Virus record (IMG/VR): IMGVR_UViG_3300042866_000153
Location: 1 to 28,146 of that record
Source of the DNA: a virus
Reading direction: 5' to 3' (one strand)
Length of the DNA stretch: 28,146 bases
The notes beneath the pieces were generated by a model. The model searched no databases and was not told where the DNA came from. It saw nothing but the letters and a program-made list of their open reading frames with translations. Below, piece after piece: positions 1 through 6,594 of this stretch; position 1 is the stretch's first letter; each line of letters begins with the position of its first letter. A program made the position numbers and the translations under genes.

Positions 1-161
1 GTGTCGGTTAGGTACTTTGTCTTGGTGACAATTACCGTGTCCCGAACAACTACACTCTGAAGGACTGGTTTCACAGTAGCGCAACTGCTAACTACCGCAA
101 GAGTCGCAGTCAGCAGGATTGTCCACATTGCAAGTCGGTTGGGGTTTAATTTCAAGTTCAT
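1..161 (-). CDS. Spanin-like lipoprotein, partial (3' end outside window)
   Basis: The visible 53 codons start at ATG 161-159 and run off the left edge without a stop. The N-terminus has basic residues (K4, R9), a hydrophobic stretch (WTILLTATLAVV) and a lipobox-like VVSSC ending at Cys27, as in a signal peptidase II lipoprotein. After the Cys comes a polar Val/Thr-rich region. It lies 12 bp downstream of the endolysin stop, the usual place for a spanin or Rz1-type outer membrane lipoprotein in phages of Gram-negative hosts. Seen: signal peptide, lipobox, position. Inferred: the spanin role. A generic phage lipoprotein is the alternative. An in-frame TTG at 176-174 could add five residues. 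Confidence 0.7.
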   Translation of the reverse strand, partial: MNLKLNPNRLAMWTILLTATLAVVSSCATVKPVLQSVVVRDTVIVTKTKYLTD

Positions 162-201
162 TGAGCCAGTTATCAAAAGGTGAGGTATTTAGTTTTGCCA
201 T
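88..201 (-). CDS. Tentative 37-residue Cys/Asp-rich microprotein overlapping the lysis genes
   Basis: An ORF starting at ATG 201-199, inside the 3' end of the endolysin gene, and ending with TAG at 88-90, inside the lipoprotein gene, in a different frame from both. It begins MAKLNTSPFDNWLNELEIKP and ends in a Cys/Asp cluster, C-x7-C-x2-C, with the last residues CDSCGS. The composition (amphipathic start, paired cysteines) looks more like a protein than a chance translation, and nested genes are normal in Rz/Rz1 lysis cassettes. I do not recognise the family. It overlaps the lipoprotein by 74 nt, which weakens the case. Confidence 0.35.
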   Translation of the reverse strand: MAKLNTSPFDNWLNELEIKPQPTCNVDNPADCDSCGS

Positions 202-598
202 TGTGCTTTACTGCTTTTAGGATTTGTTTTCGGTTCTTGCTACTTGAGTAACTAACGTGAACCCACGATGGCGCAGTATCAGAGCCAAATTCCCAAATGA
301 GTTGGTCAAAGTCCAAATTGTCCTTAATCCAATGGAACAACACATCATTGCCTGCTTCGCACTTGAGGTCGGCTGCTTGGCCTTGAACGTGCTGCGAGGT
401 CTTCGCTCCCCCTACTTTGCTATTCACCGCAGGGCTGCGGTATGCACTCGTTACTTTCACCGCACCCAATGCGTCTCTCGTGGGTTGTAAGACCTTTTCT
501 GCAAGCGCACGAAGGTTGGGTTCCAAGTGCTTGGGTAAAGCGTTAGGAAGCCCTGTTTTTGTAGCAGTCAGTTCTGCGAGGGTAAAGTTCTTGGTCAC
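173..598 (-). CDS. M15 family peptidase endolysin
   Basis: A 141-residue protein that fits the Peptidase M15_3 (D-Ala-D-Ala carboxypeptidase-like) endolysin family, predicted to cut the peptide side chains of peptidoglycan. Visible motifs: SAYRSP at residues 51-56, the zinc-binding S-x-H-x2-G-x-A-x-D block at 68-77 (His70, Asp77), Glu103 in IWEFG and the second His ligand in WVHVSYS at 112-118 (His114). The length matches the compact single-domain form, with no cell-wall binding domain. The start is GTG at 598; no internal ATG precedes the fold. It lies 193 bp downstream of the small basic gene, is preceded by a repeat-rich intergenic region and is followed by a lipoprotein: a lysis cassette. 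Confidence 0.9.
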   Translation of the reverse strand: MTKNFTLAELTATKTGLPNALPKHLEPNLRALAEKVLQPTRDALGAVKVTSAYRSPAVNSKVGGAKTSQHVQGQAADLKCEAGNDVLFHWIKDNLDFDQLIWEFGSDTAPSWVHVSYSSSKNRKQILKAVKHNGKTKYLTF

Positions 599-631
599 GT
601 TTTTAATATCAAAAGTTGGACATTTTACACA

Positions 632-677
632 TTATGCTCATTTGACTTTACACTTTGCGTGATTTATGCTCATTTGA
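632..677. repeat. 14-nt direct repeat, 32-nt period
   Basis: TTATGCTCATTTGA occurs at 632-645 and again at 664-677, identical in all 14 positions and exactly three helical turns apart. Both copies are in the leader region just upstream of the endolysin start on the minus strand. Such spacing is typical of protein-binding sites on one face of the helix; function is inferred. Confidence 0.7.
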
Positions 678-740
678 ATTAGCATTATTCGCTTTTTGCA
701 TAGTGCTTAATGTGCCTTTAATTGCACAATTTGTAGTCAT

Positions 741-764
741 AATGTACATTAAAACGTACATTAA
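741..764. repeat. GTACATTAA tandem pair with palindrome
   Basis: GTACATTAA occurs at 744-752 and 756-764 (12-nt period), and the first copy lies in the palindrome AATGTACATT at 741-750. Possible operator. No other copies were noticed in the window. Confidence 0.55.
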
Positions 765-791
765 CAGGTAAAGTGCGTCTTAATGCACATT

Positions 792-920
792 TTAACGACC
801 TTGACTCTTGTAAGGCTTGGAGTAGTTCTTACTCGCTTTGTTGGCAGATGCACTCTTGGAGTGCTTGCCTCGCTTCTTGCTCTTACTTATTCGTTGGCTT
901 ACCGCCTGCTGCTTTGCCAT
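792..920 (-). CDS. Very basic 42-residue protein
   Basis: Starts at ATG 920-918, inside the end of the holin-like gene in another frame, and ends with TAA at 792-794. The sequence starts MAKQQAVSQRISKSKKRGKH and ends NYSKPYKSQGR; about a third of residues are Lys or Arg, with many Ser and no hydrophobic core. Short basic proteins ending in K-P-Y-x-x-Q-G-R are ones I recall from other tailed phages, but I know no function. Nucleic acid binding is a guess from charge. It fills the gap before the repeat-rich region, which supports it as real. Confidence 0.7.
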   Translation of the reverse strand: MAKQQAVSQRISKSKKRGKHSKSASANKASKNYSKPYKSQGR

Positions 921-1086
921 CTTCTTTACCATCTTTAAAAAAGAAAAGTGCGAATGCACCCATCATAAACGCACTCACCTCCGTGAGCGTGGCCTTCTCG
1001 TAAAACACAAGCACAAAACAAAGGCCGATAATAATCAGCCCAAGTAGAGTAGTCTTCGGGTTACCGAAGATGCGCTCAATTAGCAC
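883..1086 (-). CDS. Small membrane protein, holin candidate
   Basis: With the GTG start at 1086 the protein has 67 residues: a short basic head, a hydrophobic segment around residues 11-30 (TTLLGLIIIGLCFVLVFY), a turn with KATLTE, a second hydrophobic segment around 35-51 and a Lys/Gly-rich hydrophilic tail. Two membrane segments, small size and location two genes before the endolysin match class II holin topology. The GTG start overlaps the upstream gene's stop by 11 nt; upstream in-frame TTG codons would give an implausible Arg/Thr-rich extension. The holin role is inferred from topology and position; the neighbouring 56-residue membrane protein is the other candidate. Confidence 0.65.
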   Translation of the reverse strand: MLIERIFGNPKTTLLGLIIIGLCFVLVFYEKATLTEVSAFMMGAFALFFFKDGKEDGKAAGGKPTNK

Positions 1087-1246
1087 CTTTGTCCTTCTTG
1101 TAGTCCCTTCGCCACTTCCAAAGAGTGTACGCAAGTGAGGTTACAAGTACGGCTAAACCCAACATTTGGTGGGCGTAACTTACGAGAAGTCCTGCTCCAG
1201 TTAAAGACCAAGACGTGATTACGCTATCTGCTGACTCCTTCGTCAT
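1076..1246 (-). CDS. Small membrane protein, alternative holin candidate
   Basis: A 56-residue protein starting at ATG 1246-1244. It has a polar N-terminus (MTKESADSVITSW), one long or two short hydrophobic stretches spanning about residues 14-43, and a strongly basic C-terminus (KWRRDYKKDKG). The charged C-terminal tail is typical of holins. A TTG start further up would read through a separate small gene, so the ATG is preferred. It overlaps the 55-residue gene by 23 nt and the next membrane gene by 11 nt, so translation is probably coupled. Holin or antiholin is inferred. Confidence 0.65.
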   Translation of the reverse strand: MTKESADSVITSWSLTGAGLLVSYAHQMLGLAVLVTSLAYTLWKWRRDYKKDKGAN

Positions 1247-1391
1247 CGCTTGAGAATTCAATCGTTGGCAGTTTGTGGAGTTCCTCCAACGCCTTGACAA
1301 TGTTGGTGACCTCAACCAAGTTAAAGCAGCCCTTTGCAATGGCGATGTTTAACGCTTCGGTCGTTACTTGTAGTGCTACTGAATGCTCCAT
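1224..1391 (-). CDS. 55-residue protein of unknown function
   Basis: Starts at ATG 1391-1389, directly after the TAA of the upstream gene (TAA then ATG with no gap), and ends with TAG at 1224-1226. It begins MEHSVALQVTTEALNIAIAK and ends with an acidic tail (SSDDEGVSR). The middle is probably helical (NLVEVTNIVKALEELHKL). No signal peptide or membrane segment. Abutting position and protein-like composition support it. I do not recognise a family. It lies between a virion-associated protein and the holin candidates. Confidence 0.7.
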   Translation of the reverse strand: MEHSVALQVTTEALNIAIAKGCFNLVEVTNIVKALEELHKLPTIEFSSDDEGVSR

Positions 1392-1715
1392 TTAGAAAGG
1401 CAACGGGGTGTTGACGGGATATACGGGGGGATTGATAAGGGAATCAATTTGCCCTTGAATGCAAGCCTCAAGATTAGCAACGCCATCAACGCCAAGTTGC
1501 TCTTGAACCCAACCGATAACGATTTCGTTGGTTAGGTCAGCGTAAGGGATGAACTCCGATACTGATTCGGTAGAGAATCGTGCGGTGTTAGATAGTGATG
1601 CGGTATACTCGCCATCAACGCCTACCACTTCGTAGTTTGCGATTACAACGTAGTCAGATTCGGTGCCGATGGTTTCGGTGTAAAGGGCAGTTACTGCCCA
1701 AGTGAAGGTTGTCAT
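1392..1715 (-). CDS. Conserved phage protein of the MTTFTW type, unknown function
   Basis: A 107-residue protein starting at ATG 1715-1713. The start overlaps the fibre gene's stop by 1 nt (TAATG), which fixes it; a longer reading from 1766 would begin inside the fibre gene. Beta-rich start (TFTWAVTALYTETIG...DYVVIANYEV), then FIPYADLTNEIVIGWVQEQLG and a Pro-rich end. I recall similar proteins, with a FxW-V start and an (F/I)P-x2-x-L-T-x4-I-x-W-V segment, beside tail fibre genes in marine and freshwater phages, usually annotated as hypothetical. A small virion or fibre-associated protein is the best guess. Confidence 0.75.
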   Translation of the reverse strand: MTTFTWAVTALYTETIGTESDYVVIANYEVVGVDGEYTASLSNTARFSTESVSEFIPYADLTNEIVIGWVQEQLGVDGVANLEACIQGQIDSLINPPVYPVNTPLPF

Positions 1716-3007
1716 TATGCTTTTAATAAGATTTTGTATGCTACTCCGTTGATGCGAACGCTCCAAGTTGTATCTGATACGACTACTTCGGTTGCGATGG
1801 CTCCTGCGTTGTAACTTGTGCTACCAACTACAAATTGGTTTGATGCGGTCGCGGTTGCTTCACGGCCTAAAATAACAGAACCACTAAAATTACCCGATTG
1901 AGTATCTTTACCAACCGCAGTATTACTAGAACCCGTTGTATTTGCATCTAAAGAAGAGCCACCCAAAGCGGTGTTGGCTGCACCCGTAGTATTTGAATCC
2001 AACGCTTGAAATCCAACGGCAGTATTGTTATTTGCCGTACTCACCAGCAAAGCTTGGTAACCGATAGCGGTGTTTTGAATGGCAATAGTATTGGCTTTTA
2101 ACGCTTGGAATCCAAGAGCGGTATTATTATTACCCGTAGATAATGTCAACGCTTGGTAGCCTATGGCAGTAACTCCCGTTCCACTCGTGTTGGAGAGTGC
2201 AGCTTCAAAGCCTACGGCAGTATTGTTAGATGCGGTGTTAGAGAATAAAGCAGATTGACCTATGGCAGTATTATTTGAACCCGTTGTATTGGAATCAAGC
2301 GCACTTCTGCCCATTACTGTATTAAAACTACCCGTACTTGTTAAACGTGAAGAGTTTAATCCTATTGAGGTGTTATCAAATCCCGTTGTATTTGATGATA
2401 GCGAGGAATTACCTACCGCAGTATTGCTCGCTGCCGTACTCAACTTCAATGCTTGGTAACCGATGGCAGTAACTCCCGCGCCACTCGTGTTGGTGAACGC
2501 TGCTTCATAACCTACGGCTACGTTGTTTGCGGCAGTGTTGGCGAATAAGGCATTACTACCTACTGATGTATTATTTGAGGTTGTAGTTACTGCGCTCAAT
2601 GCGCCATTACCAATGGCAGTATTATGAGAACCCGTAGAATTTACAATCATTGCAAATCTTCCAAGTGAGGTATTAAATTCACCCGTTGTATTTGCCTCTA
2701 AAGATTGTGTACCAATTGAAGTGTTATATGACCCCGTAGTGTTTGCGGTCAATGAAGAAGCACCAACTGACGTATTTTGAATACCTGAAGTGTTGCTATC
2801 AAGAGCCGTAGCACCAAAAGCAGTATTAGACGTAACCGCCCCTGCACCATAGTTGGTCAGCGACCCCGTTGATACAAGCAAAGGCAAATCGTTGCCTAAG
2901 CCATCAGATAAACGCTGAAGCGTTCCATCAATCGGCCCGTTATCACCTACCTTAATAAGGCTATCGTATGTGTCCTGTGGGGTTGTCCCCGTTAAAGTTG
3001 TTCCCAT
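1715..3007 (-). CDS. Tail fibre or spike with YadA-like head repeats
   Basis: A 430-residue protein. Residues 1-60 form a non-repetitive N-terminal part (virion attachment likely). Residues 61 to about 396 contain about 20 units of 15-17 residues with the pattern N-T-[AS]-[IVL]-G-x2-[AS]-L-x3-[TS], as in the left-handed beta-roll of YadA-like trimeric autotransporter heads. The last ~35 residues (EVVVSDTTWSVRINGVAYKI) are a non-repetitive C-terminal cap. Rich in Asn, Thr, Ser and Ala, with no Cys. It follows the small W-rich protein by 4 nt and overlaps the next gene by 1 nt. Receptor binding is inferred from fold type and position at the end of the structural block. Confidence 0.8.
   Translation of the reverse strand: MGTTLTGTTPQDTYDSLIKVGDNGPIDGTLQRLSDGLGNDLPLLVSTGSLTNYGAGAVTSNTAFGATALDSNTSGIQNTSVGASSLTANTTGSYNTSIGTQSLEANTTGEFNTSLGRFAMIVNSTGSHNTAIGNGALSAVTTTSNNTSVGSNALFANTAANNVAVGYEAAFTNTSGAGVTAIGYQALKLSTAASNTAVGNSSLSSNTTGFDNTSIGLNSSRLTSTGSFNTVMGRSALDSNTTGSNNTAIGQSALFSNTASNNTAVGFEAALSNTSGTGVTAIGYQALTLSTGNNNTALGFQALKANTIAIQNTAIGYQALLVSTANNNTAVGFQALDSNTTGAANTALGGSSLDANTTGSSNTAVGKDTQSGNFSGSVILGREATATASNQFVVGSTSYNAGAIATEVVVSDTTWSVRINGVAYKILLKA
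1820..2827 (-). repeat. About 20 in-frame beta-roll repeats with a 300-bp higher-order period
   Basis: The repeat units of the fibre gene are diverged at DNA level, but a block starting GGCAGTAACTCCCG at 2166 recurs at 2466, exactly 300 nt away (100 residues, six units), with most of about 57 positions the same. At protein level NTSG[AT]GVTAIGYQALxLST is the shared segment. This points to past duplication of a six-unit block. Confidence 0.75.
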
Positions 3008-3011
3008 AATT

Positions 3012-3221
3012 TTATGCTTCCCAAGTTGTTGACCAAGTGTTCCAAATTTCTACTATTGACTGCCAAACCTCCTGCTCGTTAGCACCATAAAGGTTTGTAG
3101 TCGGATGGCCATAAGACAATGGCTGAACCATACCCCAAGAGATACTATTCGTTGCAGCAGCTTGACCCCAATAGATGTCATTGTTTGCTGCTCCCTGTCC
3201 CCAATCGCCTTGTATGCCCAT
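3012..3221 (-). CDS. 69-residue W-G-Q repeat protein
   Basis: Starts at ATG 3221-3219, ends 4 bp before the fibre start. The N-terminal half contains an imperfect triple repeat, DWGQGAANN, YWGQAAATN and SWGMV, and the C-terminal half has VWQSIVEIWNTWSTTWEA, so Trp is strikingly frequent. Small proteins with W-G-x-G-A-x-N-N repeats occur, in my recollection, beside fibre genes of Bacteroidota phages. No signal peptide. It probably is a minor virion or fibre-attachment component, inferred from location only. Confidence 0.75.
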   Translation of the reverse strand: MGIQGDWGQGAANNDIYWGQAAATNSISWGMVQPLSYGHPTTNLYGANEQEVWQSIVEIWNTWSTTWEA

Positions 3222-3291
3222 TGTCTAAATAACTCTTTAACTTCACGATGTTGCTACGCTTCGGAGTGTAGGTCTGTTTCTTGCCACTCAT
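3178..3291 (-). CDS. Tentative 37-residue basic microprotein
   Basis: ATG 3291-3289 overlaps the upstream stop in an ATGA arrangement, the same coupling used by many genes here, and the ORF ends with TGA at 3178-3180. It begins MSGKKQTYTPKRSNIVKLKS and stays basic to the end. It fills the 66-bp gap before the W-rich gene but overlaps it by 44 nt. No family recognised. Support is the coupled start and the gap; the long overlap argues against. Confidence 0.4.
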   Translation of the reverse strand: MSGKKQTYTPKRSNIVKLKSYLDNGHTRRLGTGSSKQ

Positions 3292-3788
3292 AAAACCCAA
3301 GAGCTGAAGTTAGAGTCAGTATCTGGGTAAACGTCAGCATTGTTGTTGGCGTTGTATTCTGGGAATGAGGCTTGGTTGTAGCTCATATAAGTGATAAACC
3401 TGTCGGTGTAGTACTTTGCCAAGTCCCGTGCCTTGCCGACCAAATAGTCAACCTCAATCTTCTCTGCCGTTGTGCTATTCTCGGAGTTGTGCTTGAACAC
3501 ACCACCATTGCCGATGGTATACGCAGCAAAAGGCAAGTACTCTACCATTGCAAAATGGATTAACATCGGCTGAAGATAGTCGTTGACCAATGCCAAGTAA
3601 GGGTTGGCAAGAGTATTGGCGATGATGTCGTTGCTGATCTTGTCGTAGAGTTTTGTTCCTGTATAGTTTTGCAGGTGTATCTCCTGCGCAATCTTGATGA
3701 ACTGGATGAACTTGTCCGTGTCCACGTTACCGCCAATCGCGGTATTGCGAACCAAGTCCTCTCTTTTAATAAATAATGCCGTTGCCAT
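3288..3788 (-). CDS. Head-tail connector-like protein
   Basis: A 166-residue protein just downstream of the portal gene (9 bp). Mostly helical: residues 20-50 (DTDKFIQFIKIAQEIHLQNY), then ...LVNDYLQPMLIHFAMVEYLPFAAY... and a C-terminal helix with KYYTDRFITYMSYNQ. This matches the layout of Bacteroidota phage connector proteins annotated as DUF6712-like, which share the I-x2-AQ-x3-[IL] start and a central helical pair. Role by analogy: adaptor between portal and tail. Family assignment is from memory and position. Confidence 0.6.
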   Translation of the reverse strand: MATALFIKREDLVRNTAIGGNVDTDKFIQFIKIAQEIHLQNYTGTKLYDKISNDIIANTLANPYLALVNDYLQPMLIHFAMVEYLPFAAYTIGNGGVFKHNSENSTTAEKIEVDYLVGKARDLAKYYTDRFITYMSYNQASFPEYNANNNADVYPDTDSNFSSWVL

Positions 3789-3797
3789 TTCTATTCT

Positions 3798-5567
3798 TTA
3801 TTTTGGTAAAAATCCCTCATCATCCATATCAATGGGGCGTTTCGCTACTTTAGAGGGATTGGTCTCAAGTACCACGCCCTCTGCCTTTGCCTTGTTTACA
3901 CTCACCTCTGCGTTGGGGTTGCCGACATCGGGAGTTACGCCTTCGCCTTTTGCCAAGTACGTCTTGCGCATCCAGAAGTGATGACACCTAGCACCGCCCT
4001 TGTACAACCAGATAGAATAGGTCGCTGCGCCTCTTGGCCCGAAGCCTTCGTTGACGGCTTGACCATCCATACGAAGCACATCCTCCTTGCGGTATACCTT
4101 GCCTGCGGCTATCATTTTCTTGCAGAACTCGCGGCTATTAGATTTCTGAAGTGCTGCGGATTCGGGAGCGTAAGCATAACGAACCTTGTACCTCTTGCCG
4201 TCAGCCGTTACTCCATCTTGGCTGCTATTAGCGTTAGGGAATGCGCTGCCTGTTGATGCGAATGCGTACTTGCTCAATGCCTGCTCTGCATCGTAGTCAA
4301 CAGGTCTCTCATCTACAAGCTCCCATTCATCTTCGTTGATGACCTCACCTAATATCTCAAGCTCTGCGAACATAGCATCGAAATGCTCATCGGTAGGCTC
4401 TTGGCTTGACAACTTCACGCCTGTCTCCTCCTCGCGAGTCTCCAAATCCATAGGCGTTACCACGTCTTCCGTGAACTCCAAAGGCTGAATGGTCTTGAAG
4501 TACAAGTTGAGGCTGATGTCATTGTAGGCCAAGATTTGGTCTAGGCCATCAATAATAATCTCCTGCTTGGGGCGAATAACAAGATTGTCTAAAAGCGTAG
4601 ATGCGGTCTTCAACTCCTCTGCGTTGTTGCCAAGTCCCGAATTGTCTTTGATGCCTAAAAGCATAGGGCTGACAATACGATGCGACACCATTATCTTCTG
4701 CGTTGATTCAGCACTCAAGAACTGATATTGCTCCGCAGCATCCGACAACTGCACAGGGTCAACCGTAGCAGCAAGGTCTTTGTTGTCGTTGAACGCAAGA
4801 ATAAACTTACCAGAGTTTGAACTACCGCTGAACTTCGTGGCAATCTGCTGCTCTATGCTCCTGCGCTCCTCCTCACTTGGGACTCCGTTGTTGAAGTTAA
4901 TCAACATGGAAGGCGCAAGGCCATTCTGAATGTTGTTGATGTGGTAGTTGGCAATCTCCTCCTCTAGTTCCGCATAGGGCAATCCACCTTGATAGTCAAC
5001 GGGGGAGTAGTAGTAGAATCCTGCTCGGTAGGGTTTGATGTAAAGAATCTCCAATCCATCACGGCTCTTGCCAAATGCAGGGATGCGGACAGGTGTCTCT
5101 TTTCTGCTGCTCACCGCAAGCCAATCCTTTGCGTAGTAGTACGCTTCAATCTCACCATCTTCGTTGCACCTTGCGGCTCTCAACGTCTCTACTGGGATGT
5201 GCTGCACCTCTACGATGGTGTTGTGATCTTGGGAGTACACGACCTGCAAAGAGCATTGCCCCATCATCACATAATCGGCCACAACCTTCTGCAAGCAAGA
5301 CTTGGTGAACAAGCCACGCATCGCTGCGTACTCGCTCGGCTTCTTGGCAGAATCCGTTGCATCTAGTCCCTTGCCAAAAGTCAAATCCATCAACGAGTTG
5401 AGGATAGCGTTGTTCGTAGGTGAGCCGTTGTACCTGTCAATCAGATACCCGAAATAGTCGTTGTTATCTCCGTATTCTACGAAGTCCTTACCCTGCACCT
5501 CTTTAACAACAGGTGTGGTGTATGAACTGAAGTTCACAACGTGAATTTTAGATGATGATGTACTCAT
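3798..5567 (-). CDS. Portal protein with extra C-terminal domain
   Basis: A 589-residue protein. Residues 1-380 have the usual portal layout: N-terminal YGDNNDYFGYLIDRYNGSPTNNAI, helical and strand segments (FGKG, DYVMMGQCSLQVVY, IPVETLRAAR), a wing and stem region (EEERRSIEQQIATKFSGSSN) and ESTQKIMVSHRIVSPMLLGI with the helix after it. Residues about 425-560 form a separate domain ending in YSIWLYKGGARCHHFWMRKTY, a module I recall fused to portals or neighbouring proteins in Bacteroidota phages. Overlaps the upstream 111-residue gene by 20 nt. It forms the dodecameric DNA entry ring at a capsid vertex. Unusual: it is encoded after, not before, the capsid gene. Confidence 0.85.
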   Translation of the reverse strand: MSTSSSKIHVVNFSSYTTPVVKEVQGKDFVEYGDNNDYFGYLIDRYNGSPTNNAILNSLMDLTFGKGLDATDSAKKPSEYAAMRGLFTKSCLQKVVADYVMMGQCSLQVVYSQDHNTIVEVQHIPVETLRAARCNEDGEIEAYYYAKDWLAVSSRKETPVRIPAFGKSRDGLEILYIKPYRAGFYYYSPVDYQGGLPYAELEEEIANYHINNIQNGLAPSMLINFNNGVPSEEERRSIEQQIATKFSGSSNSGKFILAFNDNKDLAATVDPVQLSDAAEQYQFLSAESTQKIMVSHRIVSPMLLGIKDNSGLGNNAEELKTASTLLDNLVIRPKQEIIIDGLDQILAYNDISLNLYFKTIQPLEFTEDVVTPMDLETREEETGVKLSSQEPTDEHFDAMFAELEILGEVINEDEWELVDERPVDYDAEQALSKYAFASTGSAFPNANSSQDGVTADGKRYKVRYAYAPESAALQKSNSREFCKKMIAAGKVYRKEDVLRMDGQAVNEGFGPRGAATYSIWLYKGGARCHHFWMRKTYLAKGEGVTPDVGNPNAEVSVNKAKAEGVVLETNPSKVAKRPIDMDDEGFLPK

Positions 5568-5883
5568 TGTTGTAGCTTGTTTCTTCGGTGTAGACGTTTT
5601 GGTTCACCGTAAATTTATCGAAATCAGTTTGTGAAGTTACGAATACCCTGTCCCGATATATTAGATTTCCCGATGCAAATACCTTCAAGCCATAGAATCT
5701 ATTGTTGACAAGGCTGAACGTGCCTGTGAGGGTCATAAAACCATTAGCAGAGGCAGCAGTAACCGCAGGTGTTGCGGTGGTGTTTGTTGATTCATCAATC
5801 AGCGCAATCGTAACGCTCGCAGGGAACGTGCGTGGTATGATTACTATTGCTTGTGGCGAGGCTGATACTTGAAGGATATGCAT
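5548..5883 (-). CDS. Small beta-rich structural protein, unknown
   Basis: A 111-residue protein between the probable tail tube gene and the portal. It alternates strands (AIVIIPRTFPASVTIALIDE, GFMTLTGTFSLVNNRFYGLKVFASGNLIYRDRVFVTSQ), an Ig-like or beta-sandwich composition, with no helix-rich part, signal or membrane segment. The start ATG 5883-5881 comes 13 nt after an AAAAGG, which could act as a weak ribosome binding site. It overlaps the portal start by 20 nt. A decoration, tail or head-completion role is possible; I do not recognise the family. Confidence 0.65.
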   Translation of the reverse strand: MHILQVSASPQAIVIIPRTFPASVTIALIDESTNTTATPAVTAASANGFMTLTGTFSLVNNRFYGLKVFASGNLIYRDRVFVTSQTDFDKFTVNQNVYTEETSYNNEYIII

Positions 5884-5920
5884 CTTAAATAAATAACCTT
5901 TTACTTTGGATTTGTTTGAA

Positions 5921-5945
5921 AATAGAAAAGGGGCTTGCGCCCCTT
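5921..5945 (-). terminator. Rho-independent terminator after the tail tube-like gene
   Basis: On the minus strand a perfect 7-bp stem AAGGGGC / GCCCCTT with a 4-nt loop GCAA (positions 5945-5928), followed by T-rich sequence. It lies 23 bp past the stop of the gene ending at 5969 and before the start at 5883, so it may lower transcription of portal and later genes relative to capsid and tail tube. Confidence 0.75.
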
Positions 5946-5968
5946 CAACTATTCTGCCTTGTGGTAGG

Positions 5969-6517
5969 TTACGAGTTTGAACCTACAACAATCGTGTCGT
6001 TAGCAGCTGCAAGTCCTGCGAATGGATTGGCAGTAGTAGCACCTGCGATGAAGTTGGCAGGCATTGTCTCCTGTCCCTCCATTGTCAAAGTGTAACCCGA
6101 TAGGTCACCCATTGCTGCACCAGTTACAATCGTTCCACCCGTTACTTCAGCTCCGTTGTTCATGCCCATAAGGAATGCGTTGCCGTTGTAGTCTTGTACG
6201 ATAACGTAAGGGCGGCCATAAGCAAGCAACTTCAATTCTTTGTTGTCCTCCTTTGTGAGTTTGGTCAACGTCAAATTCAAGGTTTGAGTGAAGAACGTAG
6301 TTCCGTTGTCACGGCTTGAGTTAAAGGTTTGCTCAAAAGAGCTATTGCCTTTTACCAAGTATTGGTAAGCAGAGAAAGTACCACTAATGTTGGTTACCTC
6401 ATCGTTGGTGAGGGTAATAGTACCCAAGTCACCATAATCTACAAAGTACACGGCACGGATGCCACCTACTACGTCTTTACAGGGTACTGCCCTGCCTTTT
6501 GTTAAATCACAAGCCAT
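5969..6517 (-). CDS. Probable major tail (tube) protein
   Basis: A 182-residue, beta-rich protein immediately after the capsid gene and flanked by terminators on both sides, as expected for an abundant virion protein. It begins MACDLTKGRAVPCKDVVGGI, with two Cys, followed by RAVYFVDYG, a segment I recall in proteins annotated as structural in Bacteroidota phages. Further strands: GTITLTNDEVTNISGTFSAYQYLVKGNSS, FTQTLNLTLTKLTKED. Tail tube is inferred from size, fold composition, abundance signals and the lack of any other candidate; a capsid decoration protein is the alternative. Confidence 0.6.
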   Translation of the reverse strand: MACDLTKGRAVPCKDVVGGIRAVYFVDYGDLGTITLTNDEVTNISGTFSAYQYLVKGNSSFEQTFNSSRDNGTTFFTQTLNLTLTKLTKEDNKELKLLAYGRPYVIVQDYNGNAFLMGMNNGAEVTGGTIVTGAAMGDLSGYTLTMEGQETMPANFIAGATTANPFAGLAAANDTIVVGSNS

Positions 6518-6540
6518 TGTTTCTTTGTTTTATTAGAATT

Positions 6541-6574
6541 AAAAAAGGGGGCGAGGACATAGCCCAAGCCCCCC
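6541..6574 (-). terminator. Rho-independent terminator after the major capsid gene
   Basis: Minus-strand stem GGGGGC / GCCCCC (6573-6568 with 6552-6547) with a 15-nt loop, followed by six T (6546-6541). It lies 21 bp after the capsid stop. A GC-rich stem with a T tract makes this one of the strongest terminators in the window; partial read-through is needed to express downstream structural genes unless they have their own promoter. Confidence 0.8.
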
Positions 6575-6594
6575 TTGATTTACGTTAATTCGGA

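Larger units (their letters stand above)
599..791 (-). other. Repeat-rich intergenic region upstream of the endolysin
   Basis: About 190 bp, AT-rich, with no convincing gene on either strand. It holds a 14-nt direct repeat with a 32-nt period, a GTACATTAA pair with a 12-nt period, a perfect palindrome AATGTACATT (741-750) and an ATTG..CAAT inverted pair at 721-730. No TAnnTTTG promoter box is visible on the minus strand. A regulatory region for the endolysin (operators or a non-standard late promoter) is the simplest reading. A replication origin cannot be excluded. Confidence 0.45.

Noticed and set aside
648-761. A 37-codon ORF in the intergenic region (contains MTTNCAIKGTLSTMQKANNA)
   Set aside because: It spans the repeat elements, has no coupling to neighbours and no protein-like pattern. 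Regulatory DNA explains the region better.
1820-2827. Regularly spaced repeats that resemble a CRISPR array
   Set aside because: The period is 45-51 nt, units are diverged, and they encode in-frame beta-roll repeats.
4989-5366. Plus-strand ORF of 125 codons within the portal gene
   Set aside because: Antisense shadow of a well-supported portal gene; no plus-strand transcription signals.
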